This document shows positions 1 to 11,573 of a stretch of 64,000 bases of DNA, piece by piece (position 1 is the first letter of the stretch; every line of letters starts with the position of its first letter). The position numbers were made by a program, and so were the translations under genes. A model generated the notes under the pieces. The model saw only the letters and a program-made list of their open reading frames with translations, was not told the DNA's origin and ran no database searches. Origin of the DNA: Callorhinus ursinus (taxonomy: Eukaryota; Chordata; Mammalia; Carnivora; Otariidae); assembly GCF_003265705.1 (NCBI RefSeq), contig NW_020312935.1, positions 3,242,716-3,306,715 on the forward strand, read 5' to 3'.

Positions 1-2884
1 ACAGGCAAGCACAATGGTTATGGTGAGTGACACAAATACTTGTCTTTTGTCTGTTGGATTGGTCATCTTGGTGCCCTCACCTAGAAATGGTAGTAGATGA
101 TGGGTACAAAGAATGCACTTTGATTCTACATGTTCATGTAAGTGGATGGGTCAAATCACCAGACAACTCAAGCTACCCAAACCACTTACTCACTATCTGG
201 ATATTTCAGAGAGAAAGTGGTTTTCTGGGTCCTGCATCTTACATAGTTCTATTAAATGTGATGTATGTCTTCATTTCCAGTGCTGCATAATAAAGGTAGA
301 CACAGCCTTAGAATAAAAAATAATAATTAAAAGCAGTTCACTACTTACTAGAAAATATACTCAACATATTGTAAAAGGACTGGGAAGAGACTGGCAGTTG
401 GTTCACATCTCAATGCTTTTCACTTTATGGTTATTGCCCTGCTTTATCAGATATAAAAGATTCTGCTTGTCAGTGGTCAGATGTGTTTGGGTGTCTGTAA
501 AGGGAAAATAAATAAGTAGAATATTTTATTCAGTATTTTAAGACTCTAATCACAGTATCACCAAGACTACAAGTCTTTTAATTATTCAAACATGATGGTT
601 TATTCATGCTTCTTCCATACTGGTTATCTTTTTTTTTTTTTTTTTTTTTTTTTTAAGTTTCAACTCCTATTGCTGACCCAAAAGAGAGCTTGGGGACATT
701 TTTCAGTTTTCACTGGTCTATTGATAAACAAAGGCCAGAAGCTACATGTATATAAAAAAGGAGAGACAAAAAGCAAGGGTAATCCAATCATTTCAACTAG
801 TTCTTGGGTGACGTGTTTATGGTTCCCCTTTCCTTAACTAGACCTCCAGATTCAATTGGTGGCTGGCTGATCCTTCTCTGTAGATAGCTTCGTTTATATA
901 CCAGATGGACACATAAAGAGTGAAGGGCATTATCACCACTGGGAAGGGCAGAGACAAAAGGAGACCTTCACCCAGAAGCAGGAGGGAAGCAGGTTCTCCC
1001 AAATAAACCTGACTGAATTAGATCTCTCTCCCCCACCTACTTCTTTCTTATATTCAAATACCCCATGATCTTTTTGTAAAAAATCAGCTCTAATACCTCA
1101 AAACAGATCATCAACACAAAAAAACACAGATAAACGTCATTTCAAATTAAAAAAAGAAAGAGAAAAAGAAACCAGATTTAAATATCAGCTCAGGAATTCT
1201 CAACTATATGAATGTTTCATTCAAAACAAAGCCCTTTGGCTACCAGACTTTCAGCCTCCAGGCTGTACGTATCTAGAGCCATCTGTGAACAGGTGGGCAA
1301 CCACACTATCATGTTCTGAGGGAACTTGCCAACGCAGGATCAGAAAGGACAAAGGTGATTTGTGAAGGCAATATGGATGGTCCCTTGTAGAACAGAAGAA
1401 ATGGGGTACACTTGAGTATCGAGGGGACAGAAGACCTGTGACAGGGCAAACACCCCAAAGTGATGAAGAAAATGCCATACTTATTGCTCTACTAGAATAA
1501 AATGCATGGTTGTCTAAAATCAAACTGTCGTACCAAGAAGTCCACAGTCCACTGTGTTTTGTGGCACGTTGGAGTGACTCTCCCACCACCTATGCCAATA
1601 GCCTCTCATTTCCAAGGAAGCCTGTTTTATCGAAACACATCAGAACATCTTCTTTTACCTTTTGACAAAATGAAACTGCATCCTTGGGAGTTTCCCACCC
1701 ATTGCTCTCTTGGCTACTTCACTCCAGTACTATTTCATTACTTATTGATTTTTCAACACCTCTCTGCATGGCTGTAATTTACACAAGTCCTTATAGCCCT
1801 TAGTGATTCTTAACACCTCAAGGTAAGATCACTGAGTCCACTAGAGAGAGACAGCCGGCTACTATCTTTTCTGGAATAATGAAAGATTGGTGAATCTCAT
1901 CGCTAAAACAAGTACCTCTGGGAGGCCACGGTGGATGGAAAGATAGCCTCACAATAGTTCAAATGCTACAATGAGACGATGAACAATGCTAACTCCACAA
2001 TGAATGTTGTTGCCTTCTTGATGAGCTACTGAATTCCATGCAACTTTTATTTCAGAAATGAAATAGTGTTTTGTAGATTGGCAGTACTTAGGTTTAAAAA
2101 AAGGCTTATGAAATAACTGTAAAGCTGACAAAGCTGGGTTTATTACGGTCTTTTTTTAAAAGAGTTGCCACTCTTGTCAATTTTTGAAATATATTTTTGC
2201 CTTTTATTGTGACTAAGGTTCCACACGGAAAACATGCAAGTAAAGGAAAATGTGAGCACGAGGGAAAATATAGAATAAAACGGTAAGTATGTTCTGGAGA
2301 GTTTTTGTTTGGGTAAGACACACCAGTGTCATAAGGAAGGAAATAAACTAAAAACTTTTTTTTTTCAGGAAAGTATCATTTTGATCCATAGTAAGTAGTA
2401 AATCAAATCAAGTTGGTAGAATTTCTAGTCTCAGAGTTGGACCTTATTATTTTGCTTTTAAAAGTCTATCATTAAAAAATTATTCAGCTATTTTATGTTT
2501 CTAGGGAATACTTTCCATTTTACCCATAAAATCCTTCATGAATTTCTATTTTATATATTTAGAGTCATGGTGAGAATGTGCTTATACAGTTAAAGAAAAC
2601 ATAAAATATTATTAAATAATCATATAAAAATGACATAGTTTGATCTGAATATAGGCCTGAATTCCGTCTTTTCTTCTTCTACGAAGTGAGATTAAATAAA
2701 GAATTCCTTGAAGGAGTGTATCTTAGATCGGCCTTGTGGGGAAACCACAGCCTGAAAAACCCTGATGAGTGTCAGACTGTTTACATAGTATCATGTAGTT
2801 TACCTAACTTTACGACCCAAAAGCCTTCCCTAGATGGTTCCAAAACAGTGAACTAATCAACCTAGCCAATTCATAGAATTGTGG
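1..2884. other. Intergenic or intronic sequence, no gene seen
   Basis: No exon, RNA gene or confidently named transposon could be recognised on either strand. Open frames here are 60-112 codons, overlap each other on both strands and resemble no protein family I know. The only clear structure is a long T run near 640 and A-rich sequence around 1100-1170. It may contain very old repeats that cannot be identified by eye. Confidence 0.6.
629..654. repeat. Poly-T tract (T26)
   Basis: An uninterrupted run of 26 T. No SINE body or L1 3' end is visible on either side, so it is either a mononucleotide microsatellite or the remnant tail of an antisense retroelement whose body is no longer recognisable. 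Length polymorphism is likely. Confidence 0.9.
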
Positions 2885-3003
2885 GATTTTTTTTTTAAGA
2901 TTTTATTTTTGAGTAATCTCTACTTCCAACATGGGGCTTGAACTCATGACCCTGAGATCAAGAGTCACACATTCTACTGACTGAGCCAGCCAGGCCTTCC
3001 CCA
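2885..3003 (-). mobile_element. CanSINE, short older subtype, antisense
   Basis: Read on the minus strand it has a tRNA-like head (GGCTGGCTCAGTCAGTAGA), the segment CTCTTGATCTCAGGGTCATG, the older-subtype motif around GTAGAGATTACT, and an A-rich tail that appears as T on the plus strand near 2888. The 5' edge is eroded to CCAGGCCTTCC on the plus strand. It lacks the CT-rich arm of the longer CanSINEs in this window. No target duplication was identified, in keeping with age. Confidence 0.85.
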
Positions 3004-5019
3004 AACCCCTCTGCCTTTTTTAGCTTACAATGAGTTTAGGACTCATCTAGGCCGATTTCAGTGTAATCTGTTTAAGTCAGTGAGGATAATCCAATCAAAT
3101 TATCAAATCAAAGGCATTAGAAGAAGATAAAGAAAAAAAAAACCCAAAAGTTTTGAGGGCATATTTTACTTTTTAATTGCCTATTGCCAATTACATTGTT
3201 ATTGCTGTCTTTTCTTTTAGTTGTATGTCCTTTACCTGATTTGTACCACCTGATTTTCCAATATGCTAGGATGTATTGAAGTGACTGTAGTGGACAGTGG
3301 TTATTGCTTGCTCTGTCTCTCTTCCTTTTCTTTTGGAACACTCACTCTAAATTTCTTTGTCAGGGAGACACCTTACTCTGCTCTCAGTCTGTTTCATTGC
3401 GTAGGGTTGACCCAACCTCCTGACTCCAGGCTGACCAGAGTCTCGCCCGCTGGATACCACACCACCCCGTCCATAGTCACGGACCCACGCTGAGATAATG
3501 AGAGCCAAAACCAGGACCTCTGCTAGAACCATTGGCCCTTGGGGTAGTTATATGAGTAGGATATGAGCCTGGAGTTGCAAGGGGCTACCACATGCAAACA
3601 GCCTGCTGGGAAACAAGGCAAACAGAACCAAAGCAGATGTGAAGAGAGTAGGGAGTAAGACAGGTGTTATTGGTTGAGCTGTTGAAGTCAGCTAAGCCTC
3701 AAGCCACCTACCTCAGGCATTTTAGTCTATGAAGTAATACAATCCCATTTTTACTTAAGCTAATATGAGTTTGGTTCCAGTTAGTTTCAACTGAAAAAGC
3801 TTGATTAATGAGGGCAATTTTGTCTATGAAAGACCTATATGTTCCAAATGGATTTCTTTTTGGTTCTGAAATTCTGAAATAAACCTGGAATGTTTAGGCA
3901 GGTTCACCGAATTCAAAAGAACTTAATGATTTTGTTGTCCAGCTGCAAAGAAAATGCTACTAAAGCATCTTAGACTTGATCCTGCAACTTGGTCTGGGAA
4001 AGGCTCTTCTAGAGCAAGAAGAGAGATGCTGAAAGACCCTTAAATATAATAAAGAAGAGGAAGATTTTTGTTTTGTTTTGGTTTAGGTAATCCCGAATTA
4101 CATGAAATCTCCTTGAGGAAAGGCACAGGGTTTCACTGGCATCTACAATATCAAACAAAGATCTGGGGGCACAGTATGCATTTATTGGACTAAATTTATT
4201 AGGAAAATAATTGCCATCAGCTATTAATACTGACAACATATTAAAAAAAAAGGAAAGGCACTTTGGGCATGCTAGTATTTTTGAGGAATCCAATGCAATC
4301 CAAAAACGATCAGACTCTTCTTCTCTATAGATGGACAAAATTCCCAGAAAACAATGAAAGCATAAATCAGTGGGAGGGGCCTTCTTTTTCTGTGGCTCAT
4401 ATAATCATTTTCTAAAAAAAGACATTTGAATGCAAAGATTTACATTTACTAGTTTTCACTCTACAGCTGCTGCAGCCTAATACCCACTCTTCACCTCAGG
4501 CCGATGGGTAAGAATACCAGCCTTGTTAGAAGTCATAGATGTGGCCAAAATCTGGTCTAGATCCAACACTGCTGAGCCCTCGAGATTCTCTAGAATGAAC
4601 ACTGTTAAAAGAATGCCTTCATTTTGAACCAAATATCTCTTAGGTATTTATTTCCTAAACCATCTTTTTCTGACACTAACTGTTGGCCAAAATGTGAGGC
4701 CAATCAAAAGCCACATGGAAGAGAAATCTGAAGTCTGAAAAGAAAATATGAACAATACCCAGGGCACATGGCTCAAAGAGTTTCTGTACTAAGGCAGCTC
4801 AGCCATATGGCCAGTTTGGCCCAGAATCAAAATCAAAGTCATAAAACCATCCGTAAGGCAGGGGAAGATGTTCAAGTTGCTGGAGGCAGAACGACTACAC
4901 TGTATCACTGAGAACTGGACCGACCAGATGGTGCTGAGAGAGCCAGACAGGAATTCCACAGGAGGAAGACGGACTTTGCCCCATTTTACCTTTCCAGATT
5001 CATCTTTCTTCCAGCCATG
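3004..5019. other. No gene or clear repeat
   Basis: Nothing recognisable. Short open frames (up to about 110 codons, 4009-4338 minus) contain stops in all neighbouring frames and no known motif. A T/G-rich stretch lies near 4062-4086. Confidence 0.55.
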
Positions 5020-5760
5020 CTACACCACTTGTTGCCTTTCACGTAGCTCACTCTTACTTCTTTGTGCCTTTAATTATGCTGGTCCCTCTCCCTCCTCTGC
5101 TCTTCTCTGGCCCCATCAGAGTCCTGGCCATCCTGCCTACCTTACTCTGCTTTTATTTCCCACCCTTGACTTAGCTCGTTTTTTCTTTCTTCCTCACCTA
5201 CTCTCTTATTGATATCCCTAAGCTATTCTAAATTTGGCTTAAGCATCACCCCCTCCTGAAAGCCTTATCTGATCTCTCATTCAATTTAGAAGACCCTTCT
5301 CTGGGTTCCTATAGCCCCTTTGTGCCTACTGTATGAGCATCCACCCCACTGTCTAGTAGCCACTGATCTACACGTATAGCTCTTCCTTATGCCTGGAATG
5401 GCCTTGACGATGGAGATCATACATGCATTGATCTTGTATTCCTATCACTTAGTGCCTGGTGTTGGGTAGGAAGAGTGGATAGATGGCTGGAAGGAAGGAA
5501 GAGGGACTTAAGCCCTCAGGGCTCTGCTCTCATGCCACTTCCTTATAGGATCCCTCCCATCCTATTGCTCTTTATGTATATACATTATTTTAAAAAGTTC
5601 CCACAGTTTGACTTGCATTATGGACAGGCTCCCCACTTCTCCTTCAACAGAGTGTAAGCTCTTTGAGGTCAAGATTCACGTCTTCTGCATCTTTCTGTCT
5701 CTAAAGATGCCTCGCCCATAGTGCATCACATGTGTTTCTGTCCCATAAACATCTATGGAA
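5020..5760 (+). mobile_element. L2-type LINE relic (3' region)
   Basis: Pyrimidine-rich plus-strand sequence follows the order of an L2 3' region: 'cctgaaagccttatctga' near 5255, 'atgcctggaatgg' near 5390, then 'gagtgtaagctctttgagg' near 5650 followed by an L2-like 3' end. Two 3'-end-like segments (about 5400-5460 and 5650-5760) suggest two overlapping or duplicated fragments. It is heavily diverged and has no open frame. Confidence 0.5.
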
Positions 5761-5909
5761 AAGTTATATGGTATCATTGGGCCATAAAAAAGTAAAAGTC
5801 AGTCAAATAAATCTCAGACTGGGTAGGGGAATCTTCCTAGCTTTGATTATTTAAAAAAAGCTGATCCATCAAACCTAACTGGTGGGGTGGGATAGGGGTA
5901 GGGAAATGC

Positions 5910-5992
5910 TCACAGTAATAATACTAGCTAACACTAACTGAACTCTTACTGCAGGACACACCCTATTCTAAGAGCCTTGGGTGTATAAAACC
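5910..5992 (-). mobile_element. MIR fragment (left part)
   Basis: The stretch 'aatactagctaacactaactgaactcttactgcagg...attctaagagcc' matches the antisense start of a MIR. The MIR alignment breaks near 5990 and appears to resume in order near 6478, so this and the fragments at 6475-6537 and 6770-6895 may be one ancient MIR split by two later insertions. Confidence 0.6.
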
Positions 5993-6474
5993 ACTATTTG
6001 ACAATGCTTCATAGTCATGAGTTTGACTCGCCCTGGAGGCAATGACAACTGTGAAGCTGTAATTCAGGAGAGAGAGCCGTGTCTGCTGAGTTTCATGCTT
6101 GTATATGAAAGCTGAGATGATATGGATTTGTTCTGAGGGTTAGCAGAGAGTGTCATCAATTGCTCTCTGCCCACACTTGAGTATTTTAAGCCAAAATTAT
6201 TTTAAATTCCATTAACCTGTGATTTTGCAACTTGAATTTAAAAAATTCCTTTCTGGATTCCAAGATGTTTTCAGTAAATAAATAGCAGGTTTTCAGACAG
6301 GACAGAAGGACAACCAAGGTGGTGTTCTTAACCATATAGTATCCTAATACCAGGGAGTATAGATCCTATATCTGGAGCTCTATGCAGAGACACCCGTCCA
6401 TGCCTTGCAAGGCTGGGATGCAGATGAAACACAGTAGAAAATATAAATAACCTAGCCTGGAAACACTCAGATGG
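5993..6474. other. Unidentified ~480-bp segment between two MIR parts
   Basis: It separates two pieces of what looks like one antisense MIR. It is AT-rich, has no tail, target duplication or terminal inverted repeat I could define, and resembles no family I know. It could be an old inserted element, or the flanks could be two separate MIRs. Confidence 0.4.
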
Positions 6475-6537
6475 GGTAGCTGTTATTACTTCAACCTTCA
6501 CAATAACCCCTACAGGGCAGGCACTGTTTTCCTCATT
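6475..6537 (-). mobile_element. MIR fragment (middle part)
   Basis: 'cttcaaccttcacaataacc' followed by 'gttttcctcattttat' matches the central antisense MIR core ('...cctcacaacaaccc...ccattttacagatgag'). The fragment is cut by the CanSINE that follows, whose target duplication GTTTTCCTCATT lies at 6526-6537. Confidence 0.75.
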
Positions 6538-6757
6538 TTATGCATGTATGTATGCATATATGTATTAAGATTTATTTATTTATTTGAGAGAGAGAGAGAG
6601 CGTGGTGGGGAGGGGTAGAGGGAGAAGGAGAGAGAGAATCTCAAGCAGACTCTCCACTGAGCGTGGAGCCCAATGTGGGGCTCGATCCCATGACCTTGAG
6701 ATCATGACCTGAGCTGAAACCAAGAGTTGGATGCTCAAGTGCCACCCAGGCACCACA
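6538..6757 (-). mobile_element. Full-length CanSINE, antisense, in a MIR
   Basis: On the plus strand: a degenerate TATG-rich tail at 6541-6563, then 'aagatttatttatttatttg', a GA-rich arm, 'gtggggctcgatcccatgacc' and the tRNA-like head ending 'gccacccaggcacc'. The flanking direct repeat GTTTTCCTCATT occurs at 6526-6537 and 6758-6769, marking the insertion site inside the MIR. The TATG expansion of the tail is unusual among the copies here. Confidence 0.95.
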
Positions 6758-6769
6758 GTTTTCCTCATT

Positions 6770-6895
6770 AAAAAAAAAAACTGATGGTGTTGCAAGAGAA
6801 GCTAGGCAAACTGTCCAAAGTCACACCATTACTAAGTGGCTGAGTAGTCAGGATTTGAATCCAGATCTGTCTGAGTCTGTGTTAATCATTAACTT
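6770..6895 (-). mobile_element. MIR fragment (right part)
   Basis: 'gtccaaagtcacaccattac' and 'ggatttgaatccagatctgtc' match the antisense tRNA-proximal half of MIR. It is contiguous in MIR coordinates with 6475-6537, once the intervening CanSINE is removed. Confidence 0.8.
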
Positions 6896-7574
6896 AAAAG
6901 GGAGCCTAATCTTACTATTACTGTGTTATTTTATGGCCCTGGGAAAGTGACTTCCTCTCTCGGAGGCAGTGTTTATTGTAGGGGAAGAAATGAATAAGCA
7001 GAGTAATGAATTTCGGCCTGGCAAAGATTCTGAGTCCCAGGACTCTAGGTTACCCTGATCTATGATCTGGACCATACTCTTGACTTGAGGGCTGAGTCTC
7101 AAGATGTGGGCATCGAATGCAATTTCAGGGGCCTCTTAAGAAAGAGTGTATCTAACCTACCTTGTGGTCTCACTGGGCGTGGTCTCACTGGGCTGTTACC
7201 AGGAATAACTAATAAAAAAGCCTAAGACGTGTCCAAGTGCCACAGTGACAGATGTGACTACACATAAATTAGTCTTGCAGAAAGCTACTTGCCTGGGGTC
7301 ATCATAAATTTCTGATGGTGCAACACAAGACTGATTGTATTTACTTTTGCTCTCTGTCAGGTTGAGAAGTGTGATAGGCCAGTAAAACGATTTAGTTGGC
7401 TGGTAAATTATCTGCAAGATTGATTAAAAATAGGAAGCAAGCAATTGGCAAATTTTCAATGCACAGAAAAGAATACTCAATAACTAGATCCAGAGATTAA
7501 ATTAATTTAACACGGGGGCATCATTTGAGGAGGATGTTTCATTGAACTCTTGTGATATTATTTGGACTGAAATG

Positions 7575-7576
<2 letters not shown>

Positions 7577-7616
<40 letters not shown>
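7577..7616. repeat. (TG)20 microsatellite
   Basis: Forty bases of uninterrupted TG dinucleotide. A perfect array of this length is normally length-variable between individuals and can adopt left-handed Z-DNA. Confidence 0.97.
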
Positions 7617-7620
<4 letters not shown>

Positions 7621-9339
7621 AAGCAGACATGTAACATGGTGCTCATCTTGGCTCTCAATTCAAGATTAGGAAAGCAGTAAAGATAATACACAAGGGACAG
7701 CCATCCTTAGTGCTCATCATTCTAAAAGAGATCATTTGGTGGAAATTAGAAAGAAAATATCAGCCATGTAATAAATTACTCTGAGTATCCCAAGAATTGG
7801 AAGCTGGCTGCCATTGTTCCCTCTTCCCGTAAATGATGTGCCCAGATTATACCATCACTCTAACACGATTATGTATGCAAATGATGCAGACAGTTATACA
7901 ATTTACAATTTGGCTGAAATTGTTAAAGAACCGGCAAATGGACTTTGACAAATTGCAATTGGGGGGTTTTAAAAATGAACTTTTATCACAGAGCAAGAAA
8001 ACAAGGGATACTCAGCTGGGCTCATGTAAATTCCTGGAGCAAAATGTACAAGAGAAATGCAACTGATTTGCGCTCAACTCCATCTTAAAAACTAGCATCA
8101 ACTCTTCACTGTCGTGGGGAGATGGATTACTCAAATAGCGCTCTGGTTAAATAAAACATTAATATGGAATTATCATACACACCACACATGGATTACCAAT
8201 TTTGAAAGAATTAGACCACAACAAAATACATTTAATTTAGTATTTCTTGCTCTTCCCCCCCCCAGGTCATCACTACGAACCATTATTCAGACTGGTGAGG
8301 CCTGCGGGATAATTAAGAAAGAGATCTGGTCAACAGAATCCATGAAAACAGGGACTCTGCTGTTTCCATACATTTATTTTAGGGTGTTTCCCCTTCAATT
8401 TCGATTTTTTTTAGATCCCTAGGGAAGCTTATAGTTCACATGCCTTTCCTATCTAGACCATAGTTAAGGTTAAACCTTAGTAGGATTTCTCAAGGTTTAC
8501 TGGCCCAAGATTCGTACTGGCATCTGGGGTCCTTTTTCACATCATCGTGTATTCAGTATTTTTTCTATCAGATATGTTTATAACAATTCTCCCACCTTCC
8601 TTTTTAATCCCTACACACGACGGCCACCATCTCAATATACAACCAAACACAATGCTTAGAAAGGATCTACTTGTGCAAAATTTTAAAAAGACACTTAGAC
8701 ATGCCTCTGTCTTGTCAGACTTACTATCTCAAATATGTTGATCCATAGATACAGAGAAAGACTCTAGAGATCATTCAGGAAACTTCAACCCCAAAGAAAG
8801 AGACAGGGAGGTATTAGATGAGACGCAGGGCTTCCTAACCACTTGTTTCCCAGTTAAATAAGGCCAGTTTCAAGTTTATTCTTCTGTTAACTGCTCTTTT
8901 TTTGAAGTATAAGTTATTCACTTTCTTTTTTAAATTACAGGGCCCTAAATTAGACTGCATTGGGATGTTGACCAGTGTAGGGTATAATGAGAAGGTTACT
9001 TGTGGTTTCAACGTTTTGTACTTCTAGCCAGGGATATTTCCAACGGTGGCTGGTTAGTTCATTTGGTTAGCAACTAGGTAATAATGAAGCCAAAAGAATG
9101 AGTTCAGTGCCCCGTGGGCCAGTTGGCTTCACTCAATTTATAACTATAGACTAGAGCTATTAAGGTTTGACTCCAGGGCTAGTTATCCACCTTGAAAACA
9201 AAAGTGACTTACTAGAGAGAGAGAGGCAAAGTCAGTGGACAACAAGTAATATTTGGGAAAACAATTTCTACATCACAGAAGATCAAAATCATGCAAACTA
9301 AAATAACATTTTTCCTGTTAATTTCCTTTGGAAGACAGA

Positions 9340-9382
9340 GGAAAGGGGAGGTGAGAGGACCGGAGGGGAGGGGAGGGGAAAG
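9340..9382 (+). repeat. G-rich GGGGA repeat
   Basis: Purine-rich stretch with three consecutive GGGGA-type units at 9363-9380 and further G runs just upstream, giving enough G tracts for a possible plus-strand quadruplex. No gene context is visible. Confidence 0.75.
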
Positions 9383-9449
9383 AGACGCAGAGAAAACCCA
9401 CTTCTGGCATGGATCAGTAAAAACAGCCACTCCAACATGGCAGATGGAA

Positions 9450-10300
9450 ATGCAGAGCAGGACAACTTTTTAGAAAGCAATCTGGCAAGAAAAGAACCAA
9501 ATGTATGTTCATGCCCTCTGACTCAACAGTTCAACTTCGAGGAATCTGTCCTATGGAATTGGAGAACTGGTTCTTTTCCTCCAGAATACTGTCTCCTTTA
9601 TGTCCTGTGTTTTTTTTTTTTTTAAAGATTTTATTTATTTATTTGACAGAGAAAGAGAGAGAGCACAAGCAGGGGGAGCAGCAGAGGGAGAGGGAGAAGC
9701 AGGCTTCCCGCTGAGCAGGGAGCCCGACATGGGGCTTGATCCCAGGACCCTGGGATCATGACTTGAGCCGAAGGCAGATGCTTAACCAACTGAGCCACCC
9801 AGGCGCCCCTGTCCTGTGCTTTAATACCATCTGCCAGCTTGTGTGACAGAAACCTCCGAGTTGGGATGATTCCATTTTTGAGGAACCAGGTAAAAAAATC
9901 TCCAGTAGAGAAAAAGATTTATGTGTGCCCAAAAATGTTCACAGCAGGCTTATTTATGTTTGTGAAAGAGTGCCAACAATATAAAAAAATAGTGGGATAG
10001 TTAATAGATAATGTTACATCATATGATAAAATTTATCCCATAAACAAACTGTTTATGATGAGTTTTCCACTGACACAAAAACTGTTCACGTATGAAAAAC
10101 AGAATATAAAACCATGTAAATAGACTATAAAGAGTGTAAAACAATATGTGTAGACAGAGAAAAATACAACAAAATCATAAGCATGATTATTCTGGATGGT
10201 GTTATTTAGAGTGATTTAATTTTTCACAATTTTCTATACTTTGAAAGATGACAAGATGAGCATGTTGATTTTTATAATCAGAAAAAATATCACACATTTT
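9450..10300 (+). mobile_element. L1 (mammalian-wide type) 3' region, sense
   Basis: Starts with ORF2-tail-like sequence ('gactcaacagttcaacttcg', 'ggaatctgtcctatggaatt'), continues as 'atgttcacagcaggcttattta' and ends with the L1 3' end 'tttttataatcagaaaaaata' near 10270-10292. No usable reading frame remains. It is interrupted by the CanSINE at 9610-9809; the two halves are collinear. Confidence 0.8.
9610..9809 (-). mobile_element. Full-length CanSINE, antisense, inside L1
   Basis: On the plus strand: T tail, 'aaagattttatttatttatttg', a GA/CA-rich arm, 'gcttgatcccaggaccctgg' and the head ending 'gagccacccaggcgcccc'. The perfect 9-bp target duplication TGTCCTGTG flanks it (9601-9609 and 9810-9818). 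The well-preserved head (GGGGCGCCTGGGTGGCTCAG in sense) indicates a fairly young copy. The internal pol III A and B boxes are recognisable but the tail end is encoded elsewhere, so independent activity is not implied. Confidence 0.97.
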
Positions 10301-10329
10301 TTAGTGATGAGATTTAAACAAAATGGGGA

Positions 10330-10560
10330 CTGTTAAAATAATAGTGTTAAATGATAAACATAGGATTCATGATTGGAAGAAATACAGTATGGTCTTACTT
10401 AGGTGAAATATGCCTTGATAACTGAGTGAAAGTAATATATTGGTAAGAATGCTCCACAGGAAGCTATTTCTGGATGGTGGATGAGGGATGTCCCTTCTAG
10501 TACTTTTCTGTACTTCTACTAAGTCCTATATTACTTTCATAATCAAAGTTTGAAGAAAGT
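10330..10560 (+). mobile_element. L1 3'-end fragment, sense
   Basis: 'ctggatggtggatgagggat', 'tacttttctgtacttctact' and 'ttactttcataatcaaagtttga' parallel the 3' UTR order seen at 10180-10300. It is probably a second, more diverged L1 tail adjacent to the first one. Confidence 0.55.
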
Positions 10561-10873
10561 ACTTAGAAAAGAAAATGTTAGCTTACAAAAGGAACCGGAT
10601 AAGGGTGTGCAGACAAAGCAGTGAAACTTACCAGCATTGACCAGACAAATCCGAAAAGCCAAAGTCACAATAAATAATAATATCATCTTTTCATTAGGCT
10701 TACCAAACGACATAACCATTTTTTTGTAAGCAAATAATGGCCAAACATTGGCAATTTCATGTGGTTCAACTCAATATTTAAGGAACAGCACACACTGTCT
10801 GCTTGTAAAATTAATTTTCAGACTGGTTATTTTTACTTTGGCCTGTTAGTTTTGCTCCCCAAATCTTCTAAAG

Positions 10874-11565
10874 CAGTGATTCTCAAACTTTTTTGGCCTC
10901 AGGGCCTATTTACAATCTGAAAAGTTATTAAGGATGCCAAAGAGCTTTGGTTTGTCTGGATATAGGAAAGATGGAAATGGAAACAGTTTTTAAACAATTG
11001 ACTCAGGGCGCCTGGGTGGCTCAGTCGGTTAAGCGTCTGTCTTTGGCTCAGGTCATGATCCCAGGGTCCTGGGATTGAGTCCCACATTGGGCTCCCTGCT
11101 CCGTGGGAAGCCTGCTTCTCCCTCTCCCACTCCCCCTGCTTGTGTTCCCTCTCTCACCGTGTCTCTTTCTGTCAAATAAATAAAATCTTTTAAAAAAAAT
11201 AAATAAACAATTGACTCATTTAGAAATAAAATAATACACCCATTACATGTTAACACAAATCACATACTTTCATAAAAACAATTACATTTCCCAAACCAAA
11301 ATAATTTGGTGAGAGGAGTGGCATTGCATCACATTTTGTAAATATCTAGCGTCTAGTCTTAAGAGAAGACAGCTAGATTCTCAGATCTGCTTCTGAGTTC
11401 AATCTGTTGTAATACAATATGTTAAGTAGCTTCTGGACAGCTCCAAGGTACATGTGTGAGAGAATGAGTGAAAAAGACAATGTCCTTCTATTAATATGTA
11501 AATAATTTGACCTCAGAGACCACAGGAAGCCCCGCAGTTCCCAGACCACACTTCGAGAACCGCTG
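10874..11565. mobile_element. Complete non-autonomous hAT-type DNA transposon
   Basis: The left end CAGTGATTCTCAAACTTTT and the right end ...GTTCTCGAAGTG (read inward as CAGCGGTTCTCGAAGTGTG) form imperfect terminal inverted repeats of the hAT-Charlie type. The 8-bp flanks TTCTAAAG (10866-10873) and TTCTAGAG (11566-11573) match at 7 of 8 positions, the expected hAT target duplication. Subtracting the inner CanSINE leaves about 480 bp with no transposase frame. The interior ('acccattacatgttaacaca') recalls a known mammalian MER1-group element whose exact name I cannot fix. Confidence 0.85.
11006..11204 (+). mobile_element. Full-length CanSINE, sense, inside hAT element
   Basis: Begins GGGCGCCTGGGTGGCTCAGT with A-box-like head, then CT-rich arm, 'gtcaaataaataaaatcttt' and an A tail. 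The perfect 14-bp target duplication AAACAATTGACTCA is at 10992-11005 and 11205-11218, so the insertion is clean and post-dates the DNA transposon it interrupts. Confidence 0.98.
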
Positions 11566-11573
11566 TTCTAGAG

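Larger units (their letters stand above)
6896..9449. other. No gene seen; microsatellites only
   Basis: Apart from the TG array near 7.6 kb, a C9 run at 8255-8263 and a GGGGA-rich patch near 9.37 kb, nothing was recognised. Open frames at 7833-8066 and 8114-8422 are AT-rich, lack recognisable domains and are judged to be chance. Confidence 0.55.
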
